From NCBI GenBank assembly GCA_030539295.1, contig JAUNSJ010000017.1:1-64000 (forward strand): 64,000 bases of DNA, read 5' to 3'. The position numbers and the translations under genes were made by a program. Below, piece by piece: positions 53,716 through 63,436 of the stretch. The notes under the pieces were generated by a model. That model did not search any database. It was not told the DNA's origin and saw nothing but the letters and a program-made list of their open reading frames with translations. This DNA comes from Planctomycetia bacterium. GTDB taxonomy: Bacteria > Planctomycetota > Planctomycetia > Pirellulales > Thermoguttaceae. Every line of letters starts with the position of its first letter. Positions within the stretch are counted from its first letter, which is position 1.

Positions 53716-56181
53716 ATGAAGTATCCTGTTTGGTTCGTTAGCCTGATTGTTTGCGTGGCTTTCTGTTTGATCGGCTCTTTAAAGTCCGCAAGCGGGGAGG
53801 AAGCGGCTCCCGAACGTTCGCTCTTTGAGGAATTTCGGGAATCGGCAATGGCGGATGTCCACGAAATCCTTTTCGTTGTGCGTAAGCCCGGGACCGACCC
53901 GCACTGGTACGCCAACTTCTCGTACTACGCGGGGGACGAAAATACGTATCCGTTTCCGTTGGGTACCGGCGCGAAAATGTGTATACTGAACCTGGATACG
54001 CGTGAAGTACGCACCATTCTGGAAACGGCAACCGGGTCCATACGCGACCCGCAAATACATTACGAGGGTAAAAAAGTCCTCTTCTCCTATTTCCCGGACG
54101 GGCAGAAGCACTACAATCTTTATGAAATGAATCTGGACGGAAGTGACTTGCGGCAGTTGACCTTTGGCGATTGGGACGATATAGAACCCAGTTACTTGCC
54201 GTGTGGCGACTTGGTCTTCTGCTCCAACCGGTGCAAAAAATGGGTTCAGTGCTGGCTGACCCAAGTGGCCAATATCTATCGATGCGGACCGAACGGCGAG
54301 GATATGCATGCGATCAGTGCCAATCCGGAGCAGGACAATACGCCTTGGGTCCTCCCGAACGGCCAGATTATTTACATGCGCTGGGAATACATTGATCGAT
54401 CGCAGGTGCACTATCATCATTTATGGACCATGAATCCGGACGGTACGCGTCAGCAGGTTTATTACGGGAATCTTCGTCCCGGACTGGTTATGCTTGGTAC
54501 CAAGCCGATTCCCGACAGTGAGAAAGTCGTTTCCATCTTTTCGCCGGGCCACGGAATACGGGAGCATTCAGGCCCCGTTGCGGTCGTCTCGCCGAAAAAC
54601 GGCCCTGACGCGGAAGATGAAGTCCGGATTATCTCCAAAGATATCTATAGTCACCGCGACCCGTGGCCCTTCTCGGAAGACGCCTTTCTGGTTGCCAAGG
54701 GAGGCGAACTTCAGCTCCTCCGGTCCGACGGACGGGAAGAAGTCCTTTACAGTCAGCCGCAGCCGGAAGGGAACGACGGCTGGTGGGTGCATGAACCGCG
54801 CCCTCTCATAACGCGTGAACGGGAACCCATTATTGCCGATAATACGGACCCGGACCAAACGACAGGAACCCTCATCCTGGCCAATATTTACGACGGGCGT
54901 CGTATGAAGGATTTGCCCAAAGGAACTGTTAAGGAACTGCTCGTTCTGGAAACGCTCCCGATTCCGATTCATTATCACGGCGGTATGGGCCAGGTGACCT
55001 ATGGCGGGACCTTTACCCTTCAGCGCATTTTGGGTACCGTTCCGGTTCGACCCGACGGCTCCGCGTCCATGGAGCTGCCGGCCATGCGTCCGGTTTTCTT
55101 CGTCGCACTGGATCACGAGGGGAAACCCGTCAAACGCATGCACAGTTTTACCAGCGTCATGCCCGGCGAAACCACCGTCTGTATTGGCTGTCACGAATCG
55201 CGAACCGAGGCGCCCGCCAATGAGTTCGATAGCCGCTTGTTTGAACTTGCCCGCGAGAAGCCCATTCCGCCGCAGCCGATCGCCGGCATCCCGGACGTCT
55301 TCGATTTCGTTCGCGATATTCAACCGATTCTCGACCGCCACTGTGTCGAATGCCATAATTATGAACGTCGCGATGCTAATGTGGACCTGTCTGGAACGTG
55401 GAATATTCTCATGAGTCAATCCTATTTGACCCTCACCTGGCGAGAAATGTTTGGCGATAACCGGAACCGCCCACAAAGTGACTTCGCGCCGTATGAAATT
55501 GGGAGCTGTGCCAGTCATCTCTACGAGCTGATTGAGAAGGAGCATCAAGGGGTCAAACTCAACGACGACGAGAAGAAGATGGTTCGCTTTTGGCTGGATT
55601 CCGGCGCGGTCTACGCGGGTACCTATGCCGCCAACGCACACACGATCCAGGACTACTATTACGAGTCCCCGTTGGAACCGGATAAAAACTGGCCCGAATT
55701 AGCCGCAATGAACGATGTTTTATCACGCCGCTGTGACGGCTGTCACGATGCTCGCGACCGCCGCCTGCCGCACCGGATTTGTGGAGTCGATAACGGCAAA
55801 TATGACCCCTATCGCCTGTTTAATCTTACGGCTCCTGACCGGGCCGCCTTCGTTCGCGCTCCCTTGTCACAAGAGGCCGGAGGAAGCGGAATCTGTAAAG
55901 GAGAAGATGGCAAGGTCGTTTTTGAGTCAAAAGACGACCCCGACTGGCAGAAATTGCTCGCCGTTGTCGCCCGGGCACGACATTATTTGACCGACGAGAG
56001 TCAGCGATTTTGTTTCGCGGAGAAAATCGTACCGCCGCGCCCCTACGTGCGGGAAATGATCCGCTACGGAATTTTGCCCCCGGACCATGACTACAAAACG
56101 CCCATTAATCCCTACGAAACCGATCAGCGCTACTGGCAATCGCTCTGGTATACCCCCCCGGCGCACCCCGCCAAACCTTGA
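53716..56181 (+). CDS. secreted HzsA-like propeller protein with c-type haem motifs
   Basis: 821 residues. Signal peptide (WFVSLIVCVAFCLIGSL, cleavage near SASGEE). Residues ~60-330 are TolB/PD40-like beta-propeller repeats (LYEMNLDGSDLRQLTFGDWDDIEPSYLPCGDLVFCS, LWTMNPDGTRQQVYY). Then comes a region like the middle domain of hydrazine synthase alpha (PLPIHYHGGMGQ-type), and three CxxCH haem sites: CIGCH (~488), CVECH (~543), CDGCH (~673). Such HzsA-related proteins occur widely in planctomycetes that do not do anammox, and their role is unknown; a periplasmic redox function is likely. AAAGGAG upstream of the ATG. Confidence 0.85.
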   Translation: MKYPVWFVSLIVCVAFCLIGSLKSASGEEAAPERSLFEEFRESAMADVHEILFVVRKPGTDPHWYANFSYYAGDENTYPFPLGTGAKMCILNLDTREVRTILETATGSIRDPQIHYEGKKVLFSYFPDGQKHYNLYEMNLDGSDLRQLTFGDWDDIEPSYLPCGDLVFCSNRCKKWVQCWLTQVANIYRCGPNGEDMHAISANPEQDNTPWVLPNGQIIYMRWEYIDRSQVHYHHLWTMNPDGTRQQVYYGNLRPGLVMLGTKPIPDSEKVVSIFSPGHGIREHSGPVAVVSPKNGPDAEDEVRIISKDIYSHRDPWPFSEDAFLVAKGGELQLLRSDGREEVLYSQPQPEGNDGWWVHEPRPLITREREPIIADNTDPDQTTGTLILANIYDGRRMKDLPKGTVKELLVLETLPIPIHYHGGMGQVTYGGTFTLQRILGTVPVRPDGSASMELPAMRPVFFVALDHEGKPVKRMHSFTSVMPGETTVCIGCHESRTEAPANEFDSRLFELAREKPIPPQPIAGIPDVFDFVRDIQPILDRHCVECHNYERRDANVDLSGTWNILMSQSYLTLTWREMFGDNRNRPQSDFAPYEIGSCASHLYELIEKEHQGVKLNDDEKKMVRFWLDSGAVYAGTYAANAHTIQDYYYESPLEPDKNWPELAAMNDVLSRRCDGCHDARDRRLPHRICGVDNGKYDPYRLFNLTAPDRAAFVRAPLSQEAGGSGICKGEDGKVVFESKDDPDWQKLLAVVARARHYLTDESQRFCFAEKIVPPRPYVREMIRYGILPPDHDYKTPINPYETDQRYWQSLWYTPPAHPAKP

Positions 56182-56196
56182 AAAAGGGTATGCCGC

Positions 56197-56224
56197 TTGT
56201 AATTATCGGTATAATCGTTAAAAT
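56197..56224 (+). promoter_or_regulatory. putative promoter of the metal-efflux operon
   Basis: TTGTAA (56197-56202), 16 bases, TAAAAT (56219-56224). An overlapping TATAAT at 56210 lacks a good -35. Confidence 0.4.
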
Positions 56225-56314
56225 GATTAAAGACAGTAAGGTTAACCAGCCGAATAATAAAGAGACACGGAAGTGTGCCCTCGACGTATAGCGGGCACCG
56301 TTTGACATTCCCCA

Positions 56315-56344
56315 CAGACGGCGCCGGCCTGTCCGGCGCATCTG
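56315..56344 (+). promoter_or_regulatory. GC-rich hairpin in the metal-efflux leader
   Basis: GCGCCGG (56321-56327) pairs with CCGGCGC (56333-56339) over a five-base loop, extended by CAGA/TCTG (56315-56318/56341-56344). It ends 32 bases before the first ATG of the operon and could act in attenuation or mRNA stability. No metal riboswitch pattern was recognised. Confidence 0.45.
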
Positions 56345-56376
56345 TTTGGCAACCCTCGGGTTAAGGAGAAAGAATC

Positions 56377-56766
56377 ATGAGACGAATGGCGACGAACATC
56401 GCGACCCAACTGGTCGTGTGGTTGGCCTTGTTCTGTTTCTTTGCTCATTTGGCCGAAGGGTGCTGTATTCATCATGAGCACGAGCATGATGCCGAGAATG
56501 TGTGGAGTAGTCATTCGTTTGACGGAACGTGCGATTTCGGCTGGTCCTCCGGAGAAACGGACTGCCACACGCCGACGTGCATGATTCAGGTTATTCGCAG
56601 CGAGAAAAGTCAGGATGAATACCGTTTGGCCATAGACGTTGCGCAGTTGCCTGACGCTACTGAAACGTTTCTGCCGCCGGAGTCAGATGCATGCCGTTCT
56701 GACGATTTTCGGCAGAAAATACCCCCTCTTACACTCTGCTTGAAATTTTGTGTCCTTCTCATTTGA
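56377..56766 (+). CDS. small secreted His/Cys-rich protein of the metal-efflux operon
   Basis: 129 residues; AAGGAG upstream of the ATG. Signal peptide (TQLVVWLALFCFFAHLAEG), then CCIHHEHEHDAENV, a dense Cys/His/Glu cluster, and CDFGWSSGETDCHTPTC. The pattern looks like a periplasmic metal-binding protein, comparable in setting to small metallochaperones encoded with Cus/Czc systems, though no named family was recognised. The C-terminus is hydrophobic (LTLCLKFCVLLI). It precedes the adaptor gene by 125 bases. Confidence 0.65.
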   Translation: MRRMATNIATQLVVWLALFCFFAHLAEGCCIHHEHEHDAENVWSSHSFDGTCDFGWSSGETDCHTPTCMIQVIRSEKSQDEYRLAIDVAQLPDATETFLPPESDACRSDDFRQKIPPLTLCLKFCVLLI

Positions 56767-56891
56767 TTCCCCGGCCGAACTGCGTCTCGGTTGTTCGCTG
56801 CTGCGTGGTCAAATAAGAGACTGCCATCCCCGAAACAACGGAGAATATGGGTTTTCGGAATTCATGGAATCACAATAAGGACAGCAAAACA

Positions 56892-58385
56892 ATGAAAAAA
56901 ATACTCTTACTACTGTTTAGCCTTCTGTTGGTCGGCACCTTGGGAACGTCTCTCCTGCTGTCGTCGGCGCAGGACGAGCACAGGCAAAGTGAGCATGCGG
57001 GCGCTGCGTCGTCGGGCGAGCATGAGCACACGGCCCATGAGGAACAAGACCACGAAGGGGACGATGAGCACGAGCATGAACTTGAGCACGAGCATGCCCA
57101 CGAACACGACGAGAACACCTTGGCCTTGTCGGAACAGGCGCTGCTCAATATTGGTATAGGGAAAGACGACCTGTACAAGATAGAGCCTGGCCCGTTCAGC
57201 AAGACGTTCACCCTGCCCGCCGTGGTGCGTTATAATCCGGGGCGTTCGATAATCAACATACCGGCGAGCACGTCGGGAACCATATCAAATGTCTACATTA
57301 CCGAAGGAGAAACGCTCTGTCCCGGCCAGGCTCTTTTCGATATACAAATCAATCGGGAAGCGACGATTGAGTTGCAGACGGCCCTCATTTCGCTTTTAAA
57401 GGCGCGAGATATAATGGACCTGGAGGGGGAGCGACTGGCCACGCTCGACGCCGGTATAGCGCCGAAGGCCACGCGGGAGCTGACCTTGCGGCAGATGGAA
57501 AACGCGGCGGAAATAGCGACGCGCACGAGCGCCTTGCGTTTACTCGGCTTCAGTAACGAGATTCTGGAAGAGCAACTTCTGGGTAAGAGGGAAATCATTT
57601 CGTCTGTTACTGTTCGGCTTCCGTCGATAGAGGAGACCGCGATTAAAGCGGAAACACGCAATCTGCACGACGATGGTCACGCGGGTCATCACGATAAAGA
57701 GACGAATCATTTTCATCAGTTGGACCGCATTTTTGTGGAGAAAGGACAGTCCGTTGAAACGGGCGAGTTACTCTGCCGCGTGACGGATTTAACGCATTTG
57801 CTTATTGAGGGTCAGGCCTACGCCTCGGACGAGGGTGAGTTAAACGACGCAATTGCGCGTCGCGAGCGGGTAACCGCGGTTTTCCCCGGATCCGGTAGTG
57901 CCGACGAGAAAGAGGAGGTCTCCGACCTGCACCTGTTGCGTCTGGCCAATCGAATCGATTCCGTTTCGCAAACGCTGAACTGTTATGTCGAATTGGCAAA
58001 TTATCCGCTTGCGAAGCGAGAAGAGGAAGTTACAACGGATTCTTCCAATTGGCTGAACTGGCGATTCAAGCCGGGTCAGCGCTGCGAACTTGATATAGAA
58101 TATGAAACTTTTGACGCGTGTCTGGCACTGCCTTTGGACGCCGTTGCCTGGGAACGCAATAACAGTTACGTTTTCGTGTGGCTCGCTGACGAAGGTGGTT
58201 TGAAAGTCTGGAAACGGTGCCCTGTTACCGTTGTGGCCCGAAATCGGAACCAGGTCGTTATTGACCCGAACGATAGTGTTCACGCCGATACGATCATAGC
58301 GGCCCGGGGCGCTTCGCAACTCCTGATTGCCTTGACCAGCGGCAGTGGACAGCTGCAAAGCGCGTGTCCCTGTGGCGAGCATTGA
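56892..58385 (+). CDS. RND efflux periplasmic adaptor, CusB/CzcB family
   Basis: 497 residues from MKKILLLLFSLLLVGTLG (AAGGA upstream); a longer frame from 56847 is rejected. After the signal, residues ~32-88 are extremely His/Glu/Asp-rich (EHEHELEHEHAHEHDENT), and a second cluster HDDGHAGHHDKETNHFH lies near 273. The rest follows the adaptor plan: beta-barrel and lipoyl parts (NIPASTSGTISNVYITEGETLCPGQALFDIQ), a helical hairpin, lipoyl return (DRIFVEKGQSVETGELLCRVTDL) and membrane-proximal strands. It bridges the inner-membrane pump and the outer-membrane channel. The His clusters imply Zn, Co, Ni or Cu. Confidence 0.9.
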   Translation: MKKILLLLFSLLLVGTLGTSLLLSSAQDEHRQSEHAGAASSGEHEHTAHEEQDHEGDDEHEHELEHEHAHEHDENTLALSEQALLNIGIGKDDLYKIEPGPFSKTFTLPAVVRYNPGRSIINIPASTSGTISNVYITEGETLCPGQALFDIQINREATIELQTALISLLKARDIMDLEGERLATLDAGIAPKATRELTLRQMENAAEIATRTSALRLLGFSNEILEEQLLGKREIISSVTVRLPSIEETAIKAETRNLHDDGHAGHHDKETNHFHQLDRIFVEKGQSVETGELLCRVTDLTHLLIEGQAYASDEGELNDAIARRERVTAVFPGSGSADEKEEVSDLHLLRLANRIDSVSQTLNCYVELANYPLAKREEEVTTDSSNWLNWRFKPGQRCELDIEYETFDACLALPLDAVAWERNNSYVFVWLADEGGLKVWKRCPVTVVARNRNQVVIDPNDSVHADTIIAARGASQLLIALTSGSGQLQSACPCGEH

Positions 58386-58395
58386 GGAGGTCATT

Positions 58396-61300
58396 ATGCA
58401 AACACAATGGCCTGAAAACAACGAAGGTAAACCGACCGAAAAAGCTCCTTTGGAACCGAGATACGAGTCGGGCGGTATCAATTCCATAATACGGTTTGCT
58501 CTTAACAATCGCCTGCTGATTGTCTGCATTGCCATTTTTTTGTTTGGCTTGGGACTGTATCAAGCGGAGCGAATTCCGATTGATGTTTTGCCAGACCTGA
58601 ACCGGCCACGCGTAACGGTTATGACCGAATGTCCAGGCCTTGCCCCGGAAGAGGTGGAGTCTCTGGTGACCGTTCCGCTTGAGACGGTGCTGGGCGGAAC
58701 GACGAACATGACGGCGCTGCGCAGCAGTTCCGTTGTTGGACTCTCGACGATCGTCGCGGAGTTCGACTGGACCGCGGATGCCATGACCTCGCGGCAATTA
58801 ATCTCCGAACGTCTTCAGCAGGGTAGGAACCTGCTCCCGGCTGGCGTGACACCCCAAATGACGCCGCTGGCTTCCGTAATGGGTCAGGTTATGGTGGTCG
58901 GGCTTTGGGACGAAGGCGAAACGATTTCCGCCATGCAATTGCGAACGCTCGCCGATTGGGAAGTCCGCAAACGACTGCTGTCATTGCCAGGCGTGAGTGA
59001 AGTCTATTCGATCGGGGGCGACCGCAAGCAATTTCAGGTAGCGGTTCGACCTGATGATCTGCTCCGTTTCGGACTGACCATGTCGGACCTGACGGAGGCG
59101 ATCGGAAAGAGCAATCGAAATGTGACCGGCGGATACCTCACAGAGCAGGGTCCTATGCAACTTCTCGTGCGTTCTCTTGGTCGCATTGAGACGCTGGACG
59201 ATTTAAAGAATTTGGTGGTTAAGGGGACAACGGAGCCTGCGGTCCGGCTGTTTCAGGTGGCTGACGTTGCTGAAGGAGCCTCCGTTCCTGTCGGCGAGAG
59301 TTCGGCGCACATCAAGCGGGCCGACGGCACCTTCTTCGACGGTAAGGCGGTTATTTTAACCATTAGCAAGCAGCCGTCAGCAGATACGCGGGAACTGACC
59401 CGGGCCGTGCTCAACGAATTAACGTCCCTGGAATCGCAACTGCGGCATGAGTATCCCGGACTGCACATTGAGTCCCTGTACGAACAAAAAACTTTTATTG
59501 AACTTGCGGTTAATAATGTCCTGACCGCTCTGCGCGACGGAGCCATTCTCGTCTTTATTGTTGTGGCCCTGTTCCTCATGAATTTGAGAACGACACTAAT
59601 AACAATAATTACCATCCCTCTTTCGCTCGCGGTGACCTGCCTGATTTTTGCCATGTTTGGCCTGTCGGTCAATGCCATGACGCTCGGCGGACTTGCCATT
59701 GCCATAGGGGAACTTGTGGACGATGCCATTGTAGACGTGGAAAATATTCATCGCAGGCTGGACGAAAATCGGCTCAAGGAGAGACCGGAGCCCACCTTGC
59801 GGGTCGTCTTTAATGCCAGTAGTGAGATACGTCGTTCCATTGTCAACGGTACACTGATAACCATACTGGTCTTTCTGCCCATTTTCTTTTTATCGGGAGT
59901 TGAAGGAAAGCTTTTTGCCCCGCTTGGAACCGCGTACATTGTGTCCCTGTTCGCGTCGTTACTCGTTTCGCTTACCCTGACTCCTGTTTTGTCCTATCTG
60001 CTCCTGGGCGGGGGCCGCATGGCAAGCTCCGCGGCCACTCGTGCGAAGCGGGAACCGCGGGCCGGACTCGTTTTACGCTTGACCCGGGCGCTGGCCACAA
60101 TCGCCATTCGATTCAGTCTCCGCTTTCGCGCCGTCGTGCTGCTCGGTTCAATTGCCCTGGTTGCAATTTTCGCAATTCTGTTTTCGCGAATGGACCGTGA
60201 TTTCATGCCCGCTTTTAATGAAGGGGCGTTGCAAATTAATCTGGACCTTATGCCTGGCAATTCTCTGGCGACTTCCGGCGAGGTGGCGGAACGTTTGGCC
60301 CGGTTACTGGTTCGTGTGGACGGAATAGAGTCTGTTGTGCGTAAGACAGGCAGGAGCGAACTGGATGAACATGCGGTTCCGGTCAATACCTCGGAACTGA
60401 TATGCTCTCTTAAAAGCGATGGGCATCGTGACCAGGAAGAAATTATGAATGAAGTGCGAGAACTCATTGCCCCTGATCATCTGCCGGGTACGGTTGCTTT
60501 TTACGACCAGCCACTTCAGCATTTAATCAATCATCTTCGCAGCGGCAGTCGGTCGCAAATTGCCGTTAAAGTGCGAGGCGATGACCTATCCCTGCTTCGC
60601 CAACGTGCTGACAGGATTATGGCTCTTCTTGCGGACGTTGAGGACGTTGGCCGACTTCGGGTCGACCCGATTCAGGTTGAATTACCCCAGGTGCAAATCC
60701 GGATTAAACGTCCGGAGCTGGTGCGTTACGGACTCCTCCCGGACGACATTAATTCCACCATAGAGACGGCCATGAACGGGACGGTGGCCACGACCGTTCT
60801 GCAGGGGCAAAAGAACTTTGAGGTTCTGCTCCGACTTAAAGAGAGCTATCGGGAAGATATCGACATGCTGCGACGGTTACCGATTCGCCTGCCGGAACGT
60901 GAACTTTCGAGTCAGGCAGGTTGGGAAGCGGAAAAAGAAGCCGGTCTTGACGTCTCTTCCCCGGCTGCGCAGCCGACCCGATTACGCGGCAATATACCGC
61001 TGTCTGAGGTTGCTGATATTGAGATGAACGCGTACGGTCCGGGACAGATTGATCGGGAGAACGGTCGGCGTCAGGTGGTCATTCAATCGAATCCGCGCAC
61101 TCGCGGTGCCGTTGAAGTCAAAAAGGAGATGGAACACCGACTAGCGCCACACTGGAATGAACTGACGGGAAATCAGATTGATATAAGATTTTCCGGCCTG
61201 TTCGAAAGTGAGCAGGCGGCCTCGCAACGGCTCGCTCTTTTGAGTCTGCTGACCCTGGTGGCCGTTTTCTTAATTCTGTATCGCTCGTTCCGATCGGTGA

Positions 61301-61761
61301 ATTTGGCGCTGCAAATTATGGCCATTTTGCCTTTAGCTTTGGTCGGAGCTGTTGCCGCTCTTATGATAACGGGGCAGGACCGTACCATACCGGCCATGCT
61401 CGGGATGATTTCACTGTGTGGGATCGCCTCACGAAATGGGATTCTCCTGATGAATCATTATATTCACCTGGTCCGGTTTGAAGGGGAACATCTCGACCGC
61501 CAGATGATAATACGCGCCGGCCGTGAGCGAGTGGCCCCTGTCCTCATGACCGCACTGACGTCTGCCGTAGGACTTTTGCCCCTGGCTCTGGCTCCCAATA
61601 TGCCAGGGCGGGAGATTTTATATCCTGTGGCTACGACGGTTATCGGTGGCCTGTTAACCTCCACGTTACTCGAATTCTTCGTGCGACCTGCCTTGTTCTT
61701 TGCCTTTGGGCTGGGACCGGCACAGCGCTTGATCGAAGAGCGAAACGAGGAAATCCTGTAA
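58396..61761 (+). CDS. heavy-metal RND efflux permease, CusA/CzcA family
   Basis: 1121 residues from the ATG following AGGAGG, 10 bases after the adaptor stop. Standard HME-RND architecture: TM1 at ~35-55 (NNRLLIVCIAIFLFGLG), a periplasmic porter domain (LDTVTECPGLAPEEVESLVTVPLE-like), TM2-6 including LGGLAIAIGELVDDAIVDVENIHRRL (the proton-relay Asp/Glu of TM4), a second porter domain starting DRDFMPAFNEGAL, and TM8-12 ending GREILYPVATTVIGGLLTSTLLEFFVRPALFF. It exports divalent or monovalent metal ions using the proton gradient. The exact metal is not fixed by sequence. Confidence 0.95.
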   Translation: MQTQWPENNEGKPTEKAPLEPRYESGGINSIIRFALNNRLLIVCIAIFLFGLGLYQAERIPIDVLPDLNRPRVTVMTECPGLAPEEVESLVTVPLETVLGGTTNMTALRSSSVVGLSTIVAEFDWTADAMTSRQLISERLQQGRNLLPAGVTPQMTPLASVMGQVMVVGLWDEGETISAMQLRTLADWEVRKRLLSLPGVSEVYSIGGDRKQFQVAVRPDDLLRFGLTMSDLTEAIGKSNRNVTGGYLTEQGPMQLLVRSLGRIETLDDLKNLVVKGTTEPAVRLFQVADVAEGASVPVGESSAHIKRADGTFFDGKAVILTISKQPSADTRELTRAVLNELTSLESQLRHEYPGLHIESLYEQKTFIELAVNNVLTALRDGAILVFIVVALFLMNLRTTLITIITIPLSLAVTCLIFAMFGLSVNAMTLGGLAIAIGELVDDAIVDVENIHRRLDENRLKERPEPTLRVVFNASSEIRRSIVNGTLITILVFLPIFFLSGVEGKLFAPLGTAYIVSLFASLLVSLTLTPVLSYLLLGGGRMASSAATRAKREPRAGLVLRLTRALATIAIRFSLRFRAVVLLGSIALVAIFAILFSRMDRDFMPAFNEGALQINLDLMPGNSLATSGEVAERLARLLVRVDGIESVVRKTGRSELDEHAVPVNTSELICSLKSDGHRDQEEIMNEVRELIAPDHLPGTVAFYDQPLQHLINHLRSGSRSQIAVKVRGDDLSLLRQRADRIMALLADVEDVGRLRVDPIQVELPQVQIRIKRPELVRYGLLPDDINSTIETAMNGTVATTVLQGQKNFEVLLRLKESYREDIDMLRRLPIRLPERELSSQAGWEAEKEAGLDVSSPAAQPTRLRGNIPLSEVADIEMNAYGPGQIDRENGRRQVVIQSNPRTRGAVEVKKEMEHRLAPHWNELTGNQIDIRFSGLFESEQAASQRLALLSLLTLVAVFLILYRSFRSVNLALQIMAILPLALVGAVAALMITGQDRTIPAMLGMISLCGIASRNGILLMNHYIHLVRFEGEHLDRQMIIRAGRERVAPVLMTALTSAVGLLPLALAPNMPGREILYPVATTVIGGLLTSTLLEFFVRPALFFAFGLGPAQRLIEERNEEIL

Positions 61762-61799
61762 TAGGACAAAGGAATTTTTTATTCGGCAAGGAGGCCGGT

Positions 61800-63134
61800 A
61801 TGACATACAAATTTTATTTACAAAAAGCGGTCCGAGTTCTCTTTCTGCTTTGGGTGACCTTGGCTCTGCTTCTTACGGCGCTGCGGTCGTCACGAGGCGA
61901 GGAAAGCGAAGTGGCATACGTGGATGGCGCCGCGTCGACGTCGACTTCCATTTCCGACCTGGTCGCAACGGCCGTCGCACGCAATCCCGGTATAGCAGCC
62001 ATGGACCAGCGTATTGAGGCGACGCGCGGGGCCATGATACAGGCCGGCTTGCCGCTTAACCCGAATATGGAACTGTACATGGAAGAGATCGGCGCAGGCG
62101 GTACCGCAGGAGAGCAGGGAATTCTTGTTGAGCAGGAATTTCGAACAGCGAACAAGCGAGGACTGGCCGTTTGTGTCGAGCAGTGGGCCTTGGAGGTACT
62201 TACATGGCAGCGTCGGGCTGTCAGTGGTTCCGTAAAGAATGAAGTTGCGATTCGAACGATTAATTTGCTCGCCGCGCGACGGCTCATTGCGGTACGAGCC
62301 CATTTACTTGAACTTGCGGAAACCACGGAACGGCAGAGCGATTCTTTCCTGAAAGCCGGTGAAATCTCCGAAATGAACTTTCTTCAACTCAAAGTTCAGG
62401 CCCGGGAAGCGAAGCTGGCCCTGACACAGGCGAAAAACGACTGTGCCGCCGCGGAGAAGGAATTAGCCGCACTGCTCCTTTGTGACCCCACGCAGTTGCC
62501 GGCTCAGATTGAGGAATCGCTTGAGGCGTTATGCGGGGCCGAACCGCTCGACGAAGACCGTCTGCTCGACTCACTCCTGGAGAACAACCCGGTCCTGAAT
62601 CAGACACGGACCGTAGTGCGTCAGCGTCAGGCGGAACTCTCGCTTGCCCAGGCGGAAGCGCGAAGTAATGTGACCTTGGGCGGCGGTATTGCTTACGATT
62701 CCGAGGAGGAAACCACCGTTGCCGCTGCCGGTTTTGCCATGCCACTTCGCGTTTACGATCGGAATCAGGGTAATATAAAATCGGCGCAAGGTCGGTACGC
62801 GGCGGCACTGCGGGACGTTGAAAGTGCGGAACTCACTATAAAACAGCAGCTTGCCCGTGTCTTCCAGAACTGGGTCAATGCCCGGGAAGAGGTTTTGGTC
62901 TATCGGAACGATATCCTGCCGGCTCTGGAGCGTTCCTGGCAGATGACCTTCCAAGCGTTCCAAAGTTCCGAGGCCGGCTACCTGGAAATGTACAATAGCC
63001 AGGTAACCTATTTCCAGTCCGCGGCACAATATATAGCCTCGCTCCGTCGGCTCGCCTCGGTACGCATTCTGCTCGACGGCAATTTACTCGAAGGCGACAT
63101 GCTCGACGACGCCGATTTGGACGGAATGGACTGA
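61800..63134 (+). CDS. TolC-family outer-membrane efflux protein (CusC/CzcC-like)
   Basis: 444 residues, AGGAGG upstream of the ATG. Signal peptide (VLFLLWVTLALLLTAL, cleavage near SRGEE). The two OEP repeats are present: repeat 1 SISDLVATAVARNPGIAAMDQRIEATRGAMIQAGLPLNPNMELYMEEIG and repeat 2 LLDSLLENNPVLNQTRTVVRQRQAELSLAQAEARSNVTLGGGIAYDSEEE, with long helices forming the periplasmic tunnel. It completes the tripartite pump with the adaptor and permease upstream, and is last in the operon. Confidence 0.92.
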   Translation: MTYKFYLQKAVRVLFLLWVTLALLLTALRSSRGEESEVAYVDGAASTSTSISDLVATAVARNPGIAAMDQRIEATRGAMIQAGLPLNPNMELYMEEIGAGGTAGEQGILVEQEFRTANKRGLAVCVEQWALEVLTWQRRAVSGSVKNEVAIRTINLLAARRLIAVRAHLLELAETTERQSDSFLKAGEISEMNFLQLKVQAREAKLALTQAKNDCAAAEKELAALLLCDPTQLPAQIEESLEALCGAEPLDEDRLLDSLLENNPVLNQTRTVVRQRQAELSLAQAEARSNVTLGGGIAYDSEEETTVAAAGFAMPLRVYDRNQGNIKSAQGRYAAALRDVESAELTIKQQLARVFQNWVNAREEVLVYRNDILPALERSWQMTFQAFQSSEAGYLEMYNSQVTYFQSAAQYIASLRRLASVRILLDGNLLEGDMLDDADLDGMD

Positions 63135-63160
63135 TCGGGCGGTGTATGCGGAACCGTAAA

Positions 63161-63191
63161 GGCAGAACCGGGGTAAGGATCCGGTTCTGCC
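63161..63191 (+). terminator. hairpin after the efflux operon
   Basis: GGCAGAACCGG (63161-63171) pairs perfectly with CCGGTTCTGCC (63181-63191), an 11-bp stem with a nine-base loop, 27 bases after the TolC-like stop. No T-run, but stem strength suggests a transcript end. Confidence 0.65.
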
Positions 63192-63271
63192 CTGCCCCTT
63201 ACGCCGGTCAAATTGGGTGCGGTCGCCACCGTGCCCAAGCGGTGTCTTTCTCAAAAAATTTTCTCCCCCCG

Positions 63272-63299
63272 TTGACGACGAGGCCGTTCGTGGTATACT
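63272..63299 (+). promoter_or_regulatory. tRNA-Ala promoter
   Basis: TTGACG (63272-63277), 16 bases, TATACT (63294-63299) with TGG before the -10. Start expected near 63306, about 50 bases before the tRNA. Confidence 0.7.
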
Positions 63300-63356
63300 T
63301 TTCTTTAATGCGTGAGGGGGGATTAAGGTCTTCCTTATCGCCTGCGTCCGCTCCTT

Positions 63357-63429
63357 GGGGGATTAGCTCAGTTGGGAGAGCGTCTGGCTGGCAGCCAGAA
63401 GGTCATCGGTTCGAGCCCGTTATCCTCCA
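63357..63429 (+). tRNA. tRNA-Ala (anticodon GGC)
   Basis: 73 bases folding into a full cloverleaf: acceptor GGGGGAT/ATCCTCC with one G-T pair, D-arm GCTC/GAGC, anticodon stem TCTGG/CCAGA with loop CTGGCAG (anticodon GGC), five-base variable loop, T-arm ATCGG/CCGTT with TTCGAGC loop, discriminator A. The second T-stem pair is a T-T mismatch. CCA is not encoded. It reads the alanine codons GCC and GCU. Confidence 0.93.
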
Positions 63430-63436
63430 CTTATAG

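Noticed and set aside
54568-55641. 357-codon minus-strand open frame inside the HzsA-like gene
   Set aside because: It is antisense to a coding sequence with three haem motifs. No ribosome site or family match.
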